From Microbacterium sp. USTB-Y (GTDB lineage: Bacteria > Actinomycetota > Actinomycetes > Actinomycetales > Microbacteriaceae), in the NCBI RefSeq assembly GCF_023703415.1, contig NZ_JAGMTU010000009.1:51815-115814 (forward strand): DNA of 64,000 nt, given 5' to 3'. Under the pieces are notes generated by a model. That model saw only the letters and a program-made list of their open reading frames with translations, did not search any database and was not told the origin of the DNA. Below, piece by piece: positions 1-6,627 of the stretch. The translations under genes were made by a program, and so were the position numbers. Numbering within the stretch: the first letter of the stretch is position 1; each line of letters opens with the position of its first letter.

Positions 1-32
1 CGGGCGAGGCTCTGGCGAGGCTGAGGCGGAGC

Positions 33-81
33 GCGTCCGGCGGCAGGCTCCGTGCCCGATCCGGCTTCCCGCCCGGGCGAG
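33..81. repeat. Left copy of 49-bp direct repeat flanking the degenerate element
   Basis: This 49-bp stretch matches 5127-5175 at 48 of 49 positions; the single difference is g/c at position 64. It starts GCGTCCGGCGGCAGGCTCCG and ends CCCGCCCGGGCGAG. The DNA between the two copies is unlike the rest of the window: it is more AT-rich and full of broken genes. The simplest reading is an attachment-site duplication or other insertion boundary, but a shared dispersed repeat cannot be excluded. Confidence 0.6.
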
Positions 82-502
82 TTCCCTTCGATCAACTCCC
101 GGTCCGAGACGCTGGAGACGTGGTTCAAGGCGCGGCCGCTGCCGACGAGAGCGGTCGTGCCCGCGTCGTACTGGCGCGAGATACGGAAGCCGTCGAAGCG
201 GTGGGTCCACCTGTCGTTGCCGGGGGGAGGAGCTGATCGGCGTGGCTGCAGTCCTGCAGCGTGTTCGTGGTTTCCCAGCACAGTCAAATCATGGGAAACG
301 AGGATGTGGACCTGCCCGCGCAGGATCGAGGGGAGCAGTCGTGGTCGCCGGTGACCGCGACGATCCAATTGGGCACGCCATCCCAGAACAGGTCGACGGT
401 CGAGGCCGCGGCAAACACTGCTATCGGGTTCACCTCAGAATCCGATCGAGTTCGTGACTGCTGATTCATACGATGGCGATCCATCTTGACTATGGCCGCG
501 GC
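82..502. other. Gene-poor degenerate stretch just inside the element
   Basis: No intact gene is convincing here. Short open stretches with codon-like composition exist on the plus strand (about 82-230, reading ETLETWFKARPLPTRAV) and on the minus strand (about 300-430), but each is interrupted within about 60 codons. They look like eroded coding remnants. I cannot assign a family to any of them. Confidence 0.4.
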
Positions 503-1325
503 TCAAAGGCTTGTGGGAGGGTGGGCTGCGACCGAGTCGGGCTCGTTGAGGAACTCGAGGAAGCGATGACCCTTGGCGTTGGTGCGGGCAGCGAAGATGC
601 CCTGGGGTGTCATCGTCGTTGTGAGAGGGATTTGCGCGAGACCGTTGCGTTCCAGGTCCGCCGCAGCTTGAGCTATGGGCTCGCGAGACGCGTTCGCCGT
701 GGTGCCGAGCGCGGACTCGAGTGGCCCGCTGATGCCGCTCATGTAGAGGTCCTGGTGCTGCTCCCAGAGCCGTGCGCTTGGAGCCATGCCTCGGGATTGG
801 TGACGTAGTGCAGCATCCAGATACGCAGCGGACTAAGTTTGTCGACGAGGCGGGTGAACTGCTCCCGCTCGGTGGCGGTGAATGGTGCCCAGCTCCCGCC
901 GTTCGCGACTGCCGCCGCAAGCCAGGCGCGACGCGCCCGGCTCGCCGTCTCGGCCGCGGCGCGTTGCGCGCGTGACCACCGCGACGAACTCATCCGAGCC
1001 CCCGATGTCGTCGATCGTGATGCTGTCGTCGAGCCGCTCGATCGCATCAGAAAGTGCTCTTACGATCGCGGTGTTGAACTCATGCGGGCGTCGCGCCTGC
1101 CGGGAGGCGAGAACGTGAGCGACGGTCTCGGACGCGAGCGAACCAATGACGGGAATGGTGCTTAGAGCAGCTTTGCCCGCAAACGCGAGAGCGTCCTCGG
1201 CTGGCTCGTGGGGCGGTACGAGGTCCTCAAAGTCGTCATGCGTCTCATGATGCGTTACGGCGCGGACATCAGGGTCATGCGAGGCGCCGCAGAACCACGC
1301 GTTCGCGATGGCGAGAAACGCACAT
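503..1325 (-). pseudogene. Frameshifted hypothetical protein (transmembrane/winged-helix-like actinobacterial family)
   Basis: Three minus-strand frames join into one sensible protein. The first segment contains AALSTIPVIGSLASETVAHV and DDSITIDDIGGSDEFV. The second contains WLAAAVANGGSWAPFTATER and ends near NPEAWL. The third contains MTPQGIFAARTNAKGHRFLEF and ends at 503. The joins lie near 960-990 and 785-800. A well-placed ATG follows GAAAGGACACT at 1325, but it is out of frame with the first segment, so a further shift is needed near 1315. The segments resemble a widespread actinobacterial hypothetical protein with an 'IPVIGS' helix near the N-terminus and a short C-terminal 'T..G..FL.F' module. 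At least two frameshifts mean it is unlikely to be functional. Confidence 0.6.
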
Positions 1326-1487
1326 AGTGTCCTTTCAACTGGATAACGGGGTTATCGAATCTGGGTAGATAGCGGTCGTAGTTGGCGAACGAAAGCTAAC
1401 GCCGGTCCCGATCTTCGCCCCCGGGGGCGACGTCGAGCGCGGCGCCAGTGCTGTTCTGAGCGCCGCGAATAAGAGCCGACTGCTTGG

Positions 1488-1619
1488 TCAGTCGTCGAAC
1501 GAGCGACGGTGCTTCTTGATGCCTGCGCCGCGAACCGAGGCGGCGGCTGCTCGGTCGGGCCCCTTGACCATCTCGGGGTGGACAAGGAGGCTGGCTTCAT
1601 AGTCCGAGATCACCGTCAC
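1488..1619 (-). pseudogene. Short C-terminal coding remnant, unknown family
   Basis: A 43-codon open stretch reads VISDYEASLLVHPEMVKGP and ends KKHRRSFDD before a TGA at 1488-1490. The composition is protein-like and the codons resemble neighbouring genes, but there is no credible ribosome-binding site and the frame closes upstream at 1647. It may be the C-terminus of a longer lost gene. I do not recognise it. Confidence 0.3.
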
Positions 1620-1643
1620 GGCATTCAGCCGGCATAGCTCCAG

Positions 1644-2145
1644 TTACCCGATAGCGACGCCGTGCGGCGACTTCCAGTGCCCGCGTTCATTCGCGAAGGG
1701 GTTGCCCAGGAACGCGTTCTGCATGACGGCGCCGAGATACCAGTCCAGCCCAGACTCGAACACGTACTCGTAGTGCAGCTCCCAGAAGACCGGAACGCGA
1801 AGGACCGACGTCGCCTGGATGCAAACCGTCCCCTCCAGCTGCTTCTCGAAGTCGATGGCGCTACGCACGTACTGGACGATGCGGTTGTTCAGCTCGGCGG
1901 CAGCCTGCCGAAGCGCAGGCTCGGGGTACCCGGTAGACGCCGCGTGTGCAGACATGTCGATGATCGAGCTGCGCAGGGCCAGGAATCCCATGCCGAGAGC
2001 GGTCTGCCGATCGAGACAGCCCAAGCCTCGATGCGCTCAAGAAGCAACTCCGCGGATTGCTGGCTTCTTCGATGCTGGGATCAATGGGCGGATCCATCAT
2101 GATCGCGGCGTGCTGCTGGCTGCGAGAGGCGTCACTCAGAATCAC
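1644..2145 (-). pseudogene. Frameshifted hypothetical protein, unknown family
   Basis: Three consecutive minus-strand frames form one plausible protein. The first starts at a GTG (2145) and reads ILSDASRSQQHAAIMMDPP. The second, entered near 2065, reads SAELLLERIEAWAVSIGRPL. The third, entered near 2000, reads MGFLALRSSIIDMSAHAAST and continues through VPVFWELHYEYVFESGLDWY to the stop at 1644. The joined product would be about 165 residues, soluble and with few charged clusters. I do not recognise the family. Two frame changes in 150 bp argue for decay. Confidence 0.45.
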
Positions 2146-2156
2146 GCGATCACCCT

Positions 2157-2382
2157 AGCGGCATCCGGATCCGCCTGCACGTCGGGCACCGGCAGCCAGC
2201 TCATCTTGCCCGAGCAGCTGTGGTCGCACTGGCCCGACCCCACCGTCACGGGAGATCAGGTGCTCATCGACGAGGCCGTGCGTGCCGGCGGGGCGTAGGC
2301 CGAAGCGCTGCGCGTCGACCAGTTGGCGCCTTTCGGCGCGAAGGACGAGGGGCCGCAGCTCATCCACCCTGTGAGCGCGTAG
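2157..2382 (+). pseudogene. Coding remnant with in-frame stop, unknown family
   Basis: The plus strand encodes LPEQLWSHWPDPTVTGDQVL and then meets TAG at 2296-2298. The same frame continues with protein-like sequence (ALRVDQLAPFGAKDEGPQLI) to a second stop at 2380-2382. An in-frame stop between two coherent segments indicates a nonsense-mutated C-terminal fragment. No start or family could be identified. The sequence between 2382 and the next start at 2517 holds only the ribosome-binding site of the toxin-like gene. Confidence 0.35.
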
Positions 2383-2516
2383 TCAACCGTGCTGTGCAGC
2401 GCGGCGGGGTGAGATCACGCCCAGTTGTCCCCAAAGGACGGACAGCCAGATTCACCGGATATGGATAGCCTTCCCCAGGACTCGCATAGGAGCTAGTCCC
2501 TAGCGGAGGAGAAAGC

Positions 2517-3244
2517 ATGGCAAAGAAGCGTCGAGTGAGGCTTGCGATTCTTGCAGGTCTGGCGGCTTTCGTGATCGCGGCTTCGAGTGCGGCGCCCGCA
2601 ATGGCCGCTGGGAACGGAGGAGAGGGCAACAACCCGGGCAGCACAAGCGGAGCCAACGCGGGAAAGCCAGGCAAGCCCGGCGACGAGATTCGCATCGGCA
2701 CAAGCCTTGAGAATTCAACACTGCTCGGGGTCGTAGGGGAGACCGCGGTCACGCCCTACCTGTTCGATCCGCTTGACACGCTCAACTGCGACTGGGGGAA
2801 CGATCCAAACTGGGAGGTCACCAGCTATTGGCACTATCGGTTCGACAACGCATGGGGTCCGTGGATCCCCGAGGGGTCGACGCCGCTGAAGTGCGGTACC
2901 GACACATCATCAGGGTTCAAGCACATCCGGTCTCGCCACCAGTGGGGCTCGGCGCTCCACCCCAACTCCTGGGAAGCTATCCGACAGAGCGCAATTAGCG
3001 CCGGGGCGCCGTCGGGGCCGACTACATGGACCACGCAATCAAGGCAACCCTCGACATGCCGCAGCCGCCGGCCGTTGCGCTTAGTAATGACAAGGCGTGT
3101 TTCTCGGCGCCGTATCACATCTGGCAAGGGACAAAGATCTATTCGTCCTGGTATGCGAACACGATTTCGTCTGTGAACAACAACATCGTCATCACCGCTT
3201 ATCTGAGCGATAGCTACTGGACTTCGGATTGCTCCGAAGACTGA
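2517..3244 (+). pseudogene. Secreted BECR-type RNase-like toxin, interrupted by one frameshift
   Basis: The ATG at 2517 follows GGAGGAGAAAGC. Residues 1-31 form a classic signal peptide (KKRR, hydrophobic core, AMA). A Gly/Asn/Pro-rich linker follows to about residue 60. The core carries SGFKHIRSRHQW near residue 140. A single-base slip in GGGG at 3003-3006 changes frame, after which the second segment reads DYMDHAIKATLDMPQPPAV and then VNNNIVITAYLSDSYW before TGA at 3244. The order 'FKHI..RH', paired helices and a terminal 'VITAY' strand is typical of barnase/EndoU/colicin/RelE-fold nuclease domains of secreted toxins (inference). As written, the protein would lose its last 70 residues. The facing gene at 3265-3654 is a candidate immunity gene. 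Confidence 0.5.
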
Positions 3245-3264
3245 CGGAGCACACCTAGGAGGCG

Positions 3265-3654
3265 CTAGCCCTCTTGGGTCGGCGCAAACTCGGAGAAGCG
3301 GGGGATCACTACGATTCCCCGCTTCTTCACTGCCTCCTGTACCTCATTGCAGAGAGCTTCACCTTCGGCGATCCAGGCTTCCCCCATCTCAGTAGACGGC
3401 CACCGGATCTCGAAGACAGGGTCAAGTTCTTCCTGCCACACCCGAACCCACTCGACAAGTCGCCGGGTTAGATCTGTGGACAGCCCAAGGTGCTCGGGGC
3501 GTAGAGCAACCGGTCCCCAGAGTGGCCACTTGTGTCCCCAGTCGGGGAAGAAGGCGATTTCGTTCGAGGGCTGAATCGGCATCATGGGGTTCACATCATA
3601 GAAGTCAGCACGCGCGTGGCGAAACGTGAAGGTTGTCAGACTGTCGACTGACAT
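3265..3654 (-). CDS. Hypothetical protein, candidate immunity protein
   Basis: This is an intact 129-residue cytosolic protein without a signal peptide or membrane segment. It is rich in Trp and acidic residues (for example FFPDWGHKWPLWGPVALRP and EWVRVWQEELDPVFEIRWP). Its stop lies 20 bp from the stop of the frameshifted secreted RNase-like gene, so the two genes converge. Small acidic Trp-rich proteins next to secreted nucleases are often immunity proteins, but that role is inferred from position and composition only. It is one of only two genes in the element that still read cleanly, which fits selection for protection after toxin loss. An unrelated hypothetical function remains possible. 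Confidence 0.6.
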   Translation of the reverse strand: MSVDSLTTFTFRHARADFYDVNPMMPIQPSNEIAFFPDWGHKWPLWGPVALRPEHLGLSTDLTRRLVEWVRVWQEELDPVFEIRWPSTEMGEAWIAEGEALCNEVQEAVKKRGIVVIPRFSEFAPTQEG

Positions 3655-3692
3655 TGTCGCTATTACAAGCGAATCTCAGATGATCCATAGGC

Positions 3693-3698
3693 ATCATA
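3693..3698 (-). promoter_or_regulatory. Candidate -10 box of the immunity-like gene
   Basis: TATGAT on the minus strand lies 38 bp upstream of the ATG at 3654, in a locally AT-rich stretch. No clear -35 element at the correct spacing was found. Confidence 0.3.
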
Positions 3699-3728
3699 GT
3701 TTGGTAAATCTGATCTATCCGTGGAAGG

Positions 3729-4065
3729 GTGGGGACGAACAAGCGCTACCCGCACTTGGGGATGCAGCGCCTTGAGGAGCGTCAGCTGCGGGCCGCGCGC
3801 TGCGCCGACCCTCTGCAGTCACTCACGGCTGAGCAGTTGCGTTTGAACGCGCAGCCGGTGACCGTCGTCTCGGACGCTGTGCACCTCTGGGGTCACGTCT
3901 GGCTGCGCTTCGGCGACGTCGACGTGCGTTGTACGGTCCTCGTACGCCGCTGGACCGCGGATGCTGTCTGCGAGGAGCTGCCCGTCGACGACGGGGAACC
4001 CGCGCTGCTGGATCTGGCAGGGAGCATGCCAGCGCCTCGCGCAACGCACCGACGCGTGGGCCTGA
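3729..4065 (+). pseudogene. Mobile-element marker protein (MGTNKRY family), frameshifted
   Basis: The GTG start at 3729 gives MGTNKRYPHLGMQRLEERQL, the opening of a small protein that recurs in integrative and conjugative elements of Actinobacteria. The frame remains good through VWLR-type core strands to about residue 92. A one-base shift near 4000 then moves the conserved C-terminus into another frame, where it reads CWIWQGACQRLAQRTDAWA and stops at 4063-4065. The family's usual end, a Trp-rich strand followed by a short helix, is therefore intact but displaced. Its function is unknown. Its value here is as a marker of mobile DNA. Confidence 0.6.
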
Positions 4066-4104
4066 AGTGTGATCTGTGTCGGCAAGCCAGCGCCGCGGCC
4101 CGGG

Positions 4105-4707
4105 TCACCGCATATCGCCGTCTGGATCGGGGAACGACTTCAGCTTCTTCGCGATGCCATCGAGCACCTCATTGAGGTTGTCAGCGGACTCCACAAAATC
4201 TGATGCGAGTGCTTCGCTGATCCGGATGTCGTCAAGTTCGTGTACGAGTCTGTTGCGGAGATTCTGTAGGTCGAAAGCAACTAGGGCAGTCGCCTTCGAC
4301 ATGAGGCCGCGGTCCACGAGACGAGGGACGAGGGTGCGCAGGTTCGCGGCACTGGCGCGTGTGAGGCCGAGAATTCGCCCGACTTCTGCTGCTCTTTTTT
4401 CGACTCGCAGCCATGCTTCGAGCATGCGGCCCGCGTTGTAGATGCCGAACGATGATCGCTTATCGTCTTCGCCGAACTGATCAGCTAGGACCTTTCGAAG
4501 TGCCCGGATATGCGCCGTGTACTCAGCCGGGTTTGTCGCGGCTGAAGGTACTTTGTGTGACGACGGGCCGTACCCTTGGTTGGCAGCTGGTTCCGCTCTC
4601 TCCGGCTGGCTATTCGTCTGGAGCGCGTTCGATCCATTAGGGGAAGAGGTTGGCTGGACGCTGTCTTGCGTAACGGCCGGCTCTTGCTTCTCTAGCTCTG
4701 GCAGCAT
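4105..4707 (-). CDS. Hypothetical protein with HEPN/DUF4145-like C-terminal domain
   Basis: The ATG at 4707 gives 200 residues; a TTG at 4731 is an alternative start. The first 70 residues are Gln/Ser/Asn/Pro-rich and look disordered. From about residue 90 a helical domain begins (SSFGIYNAGRMLEAWLRVEK) and includes VAFDLQNLRNRLVHELDD. The R-x4-H pattern of RNRLVH fits HEPN-type or DUF4145-like helical domains, some of which are RNases or toxin components. Activity cannot be deduced from this alone. Its start overlaps the relaxase remnant's stop by 16 bp, so it was probably part of that element's mobilisation cluster. Confidence 0.55.
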   Translation of the reverse strand: MLPELEKQEPAVTQDSVQPTSSPNGSNALQTNSQPERAEPAANQGYGPSSHKVPSAATNPAEYTAHIRALRKVLADQFGEDDKRSSFGIYNAGRMLEAWLRVEKRAAEVGRILGLTRASAANLRTLVPRLVDRGLMSKATALVAFDLQNLRNRLVHELDDIRISEALASDFVESADNLNEVLDGIAKKLKSFPDPDGDMR

Positions 4708-5090
4708 TTCGGCGCGCTGTTGTGCTCCCAACCGGAGCGCAGCTGAGGTAGGCCGAGCGCTCGATCAAGCTTCGACGGTGCGTACCAGATCGGTTTGTCG
4801 GCGGCGTCTTTCGGGATCATCGCCGCGGTGCATCCGATGACGCGCGCCTGTCGTGCCGCCGTGACGCAGTCGCGCTCGCTTGAGGTGTTCGCGGCCGCGG
4901 TGCGTAGACGGCGACGAAGTTCGTCGCGCTGCGTGTAGGCCTCGCCCTCGCGGGCGGCGCGCGCGGTCTCGGCGGGCTTGTTCGCGCTGAGCGTCCGGGC
5001 GTCGACTGCCGGCTTTCGAGCACGTCGAGGCCGTGCTTCACTTCGAGCTGACCCGCGATCCTCTGCGCGCGGGAGAAGCCTCGTCGACGT
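4692..5090 (-). pseudogene. C-terminal remnant of an actinobacterial relaxase / mobilisation protein
   Basis: Two minus-strand frames join near 4995. The first reads FSRAQRIAGQLEVKHGLDVL, the second TQRDELRRRLRTAAANTSSE and then PIWYAPSKLDRALGLPQLRS before the stop at 4692. The ending 'RPIWY....L.R.L.LP.LR..W' is the characteristic C-terminal signature of relaxases on actinobacterial integrative elements, and the preceding helices fit their linker region. The catalytic N-terminal relaxase domain is missing. The homologous sequence starts abruptly at the 17-bp repeat at 5077-5093, next to the right boundary repeat. A segment between VIGC and the signature also seems shortened. Confidence 0.55.
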
Positions 5091-5190
5091 GCCTCCGGCG
5101 GCAGGCTCCGTGCCGGATCCTGACGTGCGTCCGGCGGCAGGCTCCGTGCCCGATCCGCCTTCCCGCCCGGGCGAGCCTCGTCGACGTGCC
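5077..5190. repeat. Right boundary repeat complex with second 49-bp copy
   Basis: A 17-bp word AGCCTCGTCGACGTGCC occurs at 5077-5093 and 5174-5190. Between them, TCCGGCGGCAGGCTCCGTGC is repeated with a 36-bp period (5094 and 5130). The second period belongs to the 49-bp copy (5127-5175) of the repeat at 33-81. The complex separates degenerate element DNA on the left from ordinary chromosomal genes on the right, and lies 18 bp before the first intact small gene. Confidence 0.55.
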
Positions 5191-5207
5191 GGGCGCACAA
5201 TGGATCC

Positions 5208-5405
5208 ATGGGCATGTTCACGCAGAAGCCGCAGGAGCCGAGCGCGTGGGCGGCGCTGCCCGGCGAACCGCTGGATCGCGAAGACGATCTCCTCCCCGAG
5301 CCCGCGGCGGATCCGCTCGGGCTCGGCCTCGGTGCGTCCACCTCAGCGACGAGCATCGCGATCCCCGCGCCGGCCGTCGCCGCGGACGAGTCCGGCCAGG
5401 ACTGA
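5208..5405 (+). CDS. Conserved small hypothetical protein
   Basis: This 65-residue protein starts MGMFTQKPQEPSAWAALPGE and ends with an Ala/Pro-rich acidic tail. It resembles a small hypothetical protein found in Microbacterium genomes that shares the 'MGMFTQ.P.EP..WA.LP' opening. There is no signal peptide or membrane segment. It is the first intact chromosomal gene to the right of the element boundary, and the boundary repeat ends only 18 bp before its ATG, so its own promoter may have been altered by the insertion. The function is unknown. The 139 bp after it (to 5544) contain no gene that I can support. Confidence 0.55.
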   Translation: MGMFTQKPQEPSAWAALPGEPLDREDDLLPEPAADPLGLGLGASTSATSIAIPAPAVAADESGQD

Positions 5406-5544
5406 CGGCGAGCCGCACGGCGGGCCCGCGACGCGGGCGCACCCTCCCCGCTGTGTCGTTCCCTCCCCTGATCCGTGTCGCGCCGGCGAGGGAGAGCCGG
5501 TGCGGGGCGGGGAAGACGGGAAGGACCGGCGCGCGGGGCGCTCG

Positions 5545-5892
5545 TCACTGAGGAGCGGTTCCTCCGTCGGCGGCGCGGACCGCCTCGACGAGGTCGCGCC
5601 AGGGGCCGGAGAGATGCTCCTCCGGGATCACCTGCTCATGCCGTTCGCGGCGGATGCGCGCCTCGATGCGCCAGACGAACCGATCCGCGCCCGTGCCGGG
5701 CGGCGGCTTCTCGTCCCACGGGCAGCGGTCGACGAGCAGCATCCAGTGCTCGGCATCCCCGGCGGGCTGCACGCTCCACCGCCGCGTCATCCCTGCGATG
5801 CCGCCGCTGCGCGCCACACGGATCGCGACGCCGTCGTCGGTGTCGGTCTCGGACGGGATCCCGACGGGCGGGTCAGCCGGCGGAGTGCCCAT
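5545..5892 (-). CDS. Emfourin-like protealysin inhibitor
   Basis: This 115-residue protein carries the emfourin pattern: a strand VAIRVARSGGIAGMTRRWSV (residues 22-41), then HWMLLVDRCPW and a C-terminal helix. Emfourins are small proteins that inhibit protealysin-type M4 metallopeptidases encoded in the same operon. Its start overlaps the end of the peptidase-like gene at 5873-6547 by 20 bp, which suggests translational coupling. The partner here has lost its catalytic centre, so the inhibitor may be an orphan or may act on another peptidase. Confidence 0.75.
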   Translation of the reverse strand: MGTPPADPPVGIPSETDTDDGVAIRVARSGGIAGMTRRWSVQPAGDAEHWMLLVDRCPWDEKPPPGTGADRFVWRIEARIRRERHEQVIPEEHLSGPWRDLVEAVRAADGGTAPQ

Positions 5893-6547
5893 CGCCCGTC
5901 GCTTTGATCACGCCCACCGATGCCCAGGCCATCCTCGCCGCGTCGCCGGTGGCTGTGCTGACGGCGTCGGCCTCGGCGATCGTCGCGGCCGCGAACTGGG
6001 CGAAAGTGAAGCCCTGGAAGACCTCGCCGTCGCCGTCGCCGAACACCATGCGCTCGCCGTTCCAGAAGGCGTTGTCGTACCCGGATCCGTAATGCACGGT
6101 CGCGTCGAGGGCCAGCCCCTTGCCGTCGATCGAGTTGCGCTGGAACGCGTCGAGGAGCATCTGGAACGTGGCCCCCAGCCCGTCGAACGCCTGGTTGACG
6201 GCGGCATCCGCGACGGTCGGCTCGTCCTCGGTGCGCACGACCGTGCCGGGGAGCGTCTCGGTGCCGTGGGCATCGCTGATGGTGCGGTTCGGCGCCGCCT
6301 CGACGGTGGCGACCAGGGTTCCGTTCTCGTCGATCGACAAGCGCAGCTGCGAACGACGCGCCGCGGGCGGCGCGGCGATCAGCGTCTGTCGCGCCGCCTC
6401 CGCGGCCTGCGTGTAGCGCTCCGACTCCGCGAGCCTCGACAGGAGATACGAAGGGATGATGCTGTGCCGGAGCGGGCTGGTCCGCCCGGCCCTCCGGTGC
6501 GCCCCCTGGTGTGCGGTCGGCCCTCCGCGGCCCTCGTGAATCGTCAT
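5873..6547 (-). CDS. M4 (protealysin-like) metallopeptidase with internal deletion of the catalytic core
   Basis: The protein is 224 residues, against roughly 350 for protealysin-like M4 peptidases. The N-terminal part is well conserved: SIIPSYLLSRLAESERY near residue 30, then NSIDGKGLALDATVHYGSGY and MVFGDGDGEVFQGFT. The sequence then jumps directly to the family's C-terminal end (FAQFAAATIAEADAV ... ARMAWASVGV), with the junction near 6005. The zinc site HExxH, the third ligand Glu and the GxHxNSGI loop are all absent. The reading frame is preserved across the junction. The start follows GGAGGGCGTC. The product should be catalytically dead, although its propeptide-like part could still fold. 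Confidence 0.75.
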   Translation of the reverse strand: MTIHEGRGGPTAHQGAHRRAGRTSPLRHSIIPSYLLSRLAESERYTQAAEAARQTLIAAPPAARRSQLRLSIDENGTLVATVEAAPNRTISDAHGTETLPGTVVRTEDEPTVADAAVNQAFDGLGATFQMLLDAFQRNSIDGKGLALDATVHYGSGYDNAFWNGERMVFGDGDGEVFQGFTFAQFAAATIAEADAVSTATGDAARMAWASVGVIKATGDGHSAG

Positions 6548-6627
6548 GACGCCCTCCGTTCCGCTCCGTGTCTTCGACGATACGCCGCACGTCGGACATC
6601 GGACGCGGATCCCCTGAAGGGGCGGGA

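Noticed and set aside
1352..1600. 82-codon minus-strand frame in the element
   Set aside because: Arg/Ser-rich translation that overlaps a more protein-like remnant (1488-1619) in another frame; treated as noise.
3003..3020. Programmed -1 frameshift in the toxin-like gene
   Set aside because: No classical X-XXY-YYZ heptamer in the correct phase and several neighbours are also frameshifted, so decay is the simpler explanation.
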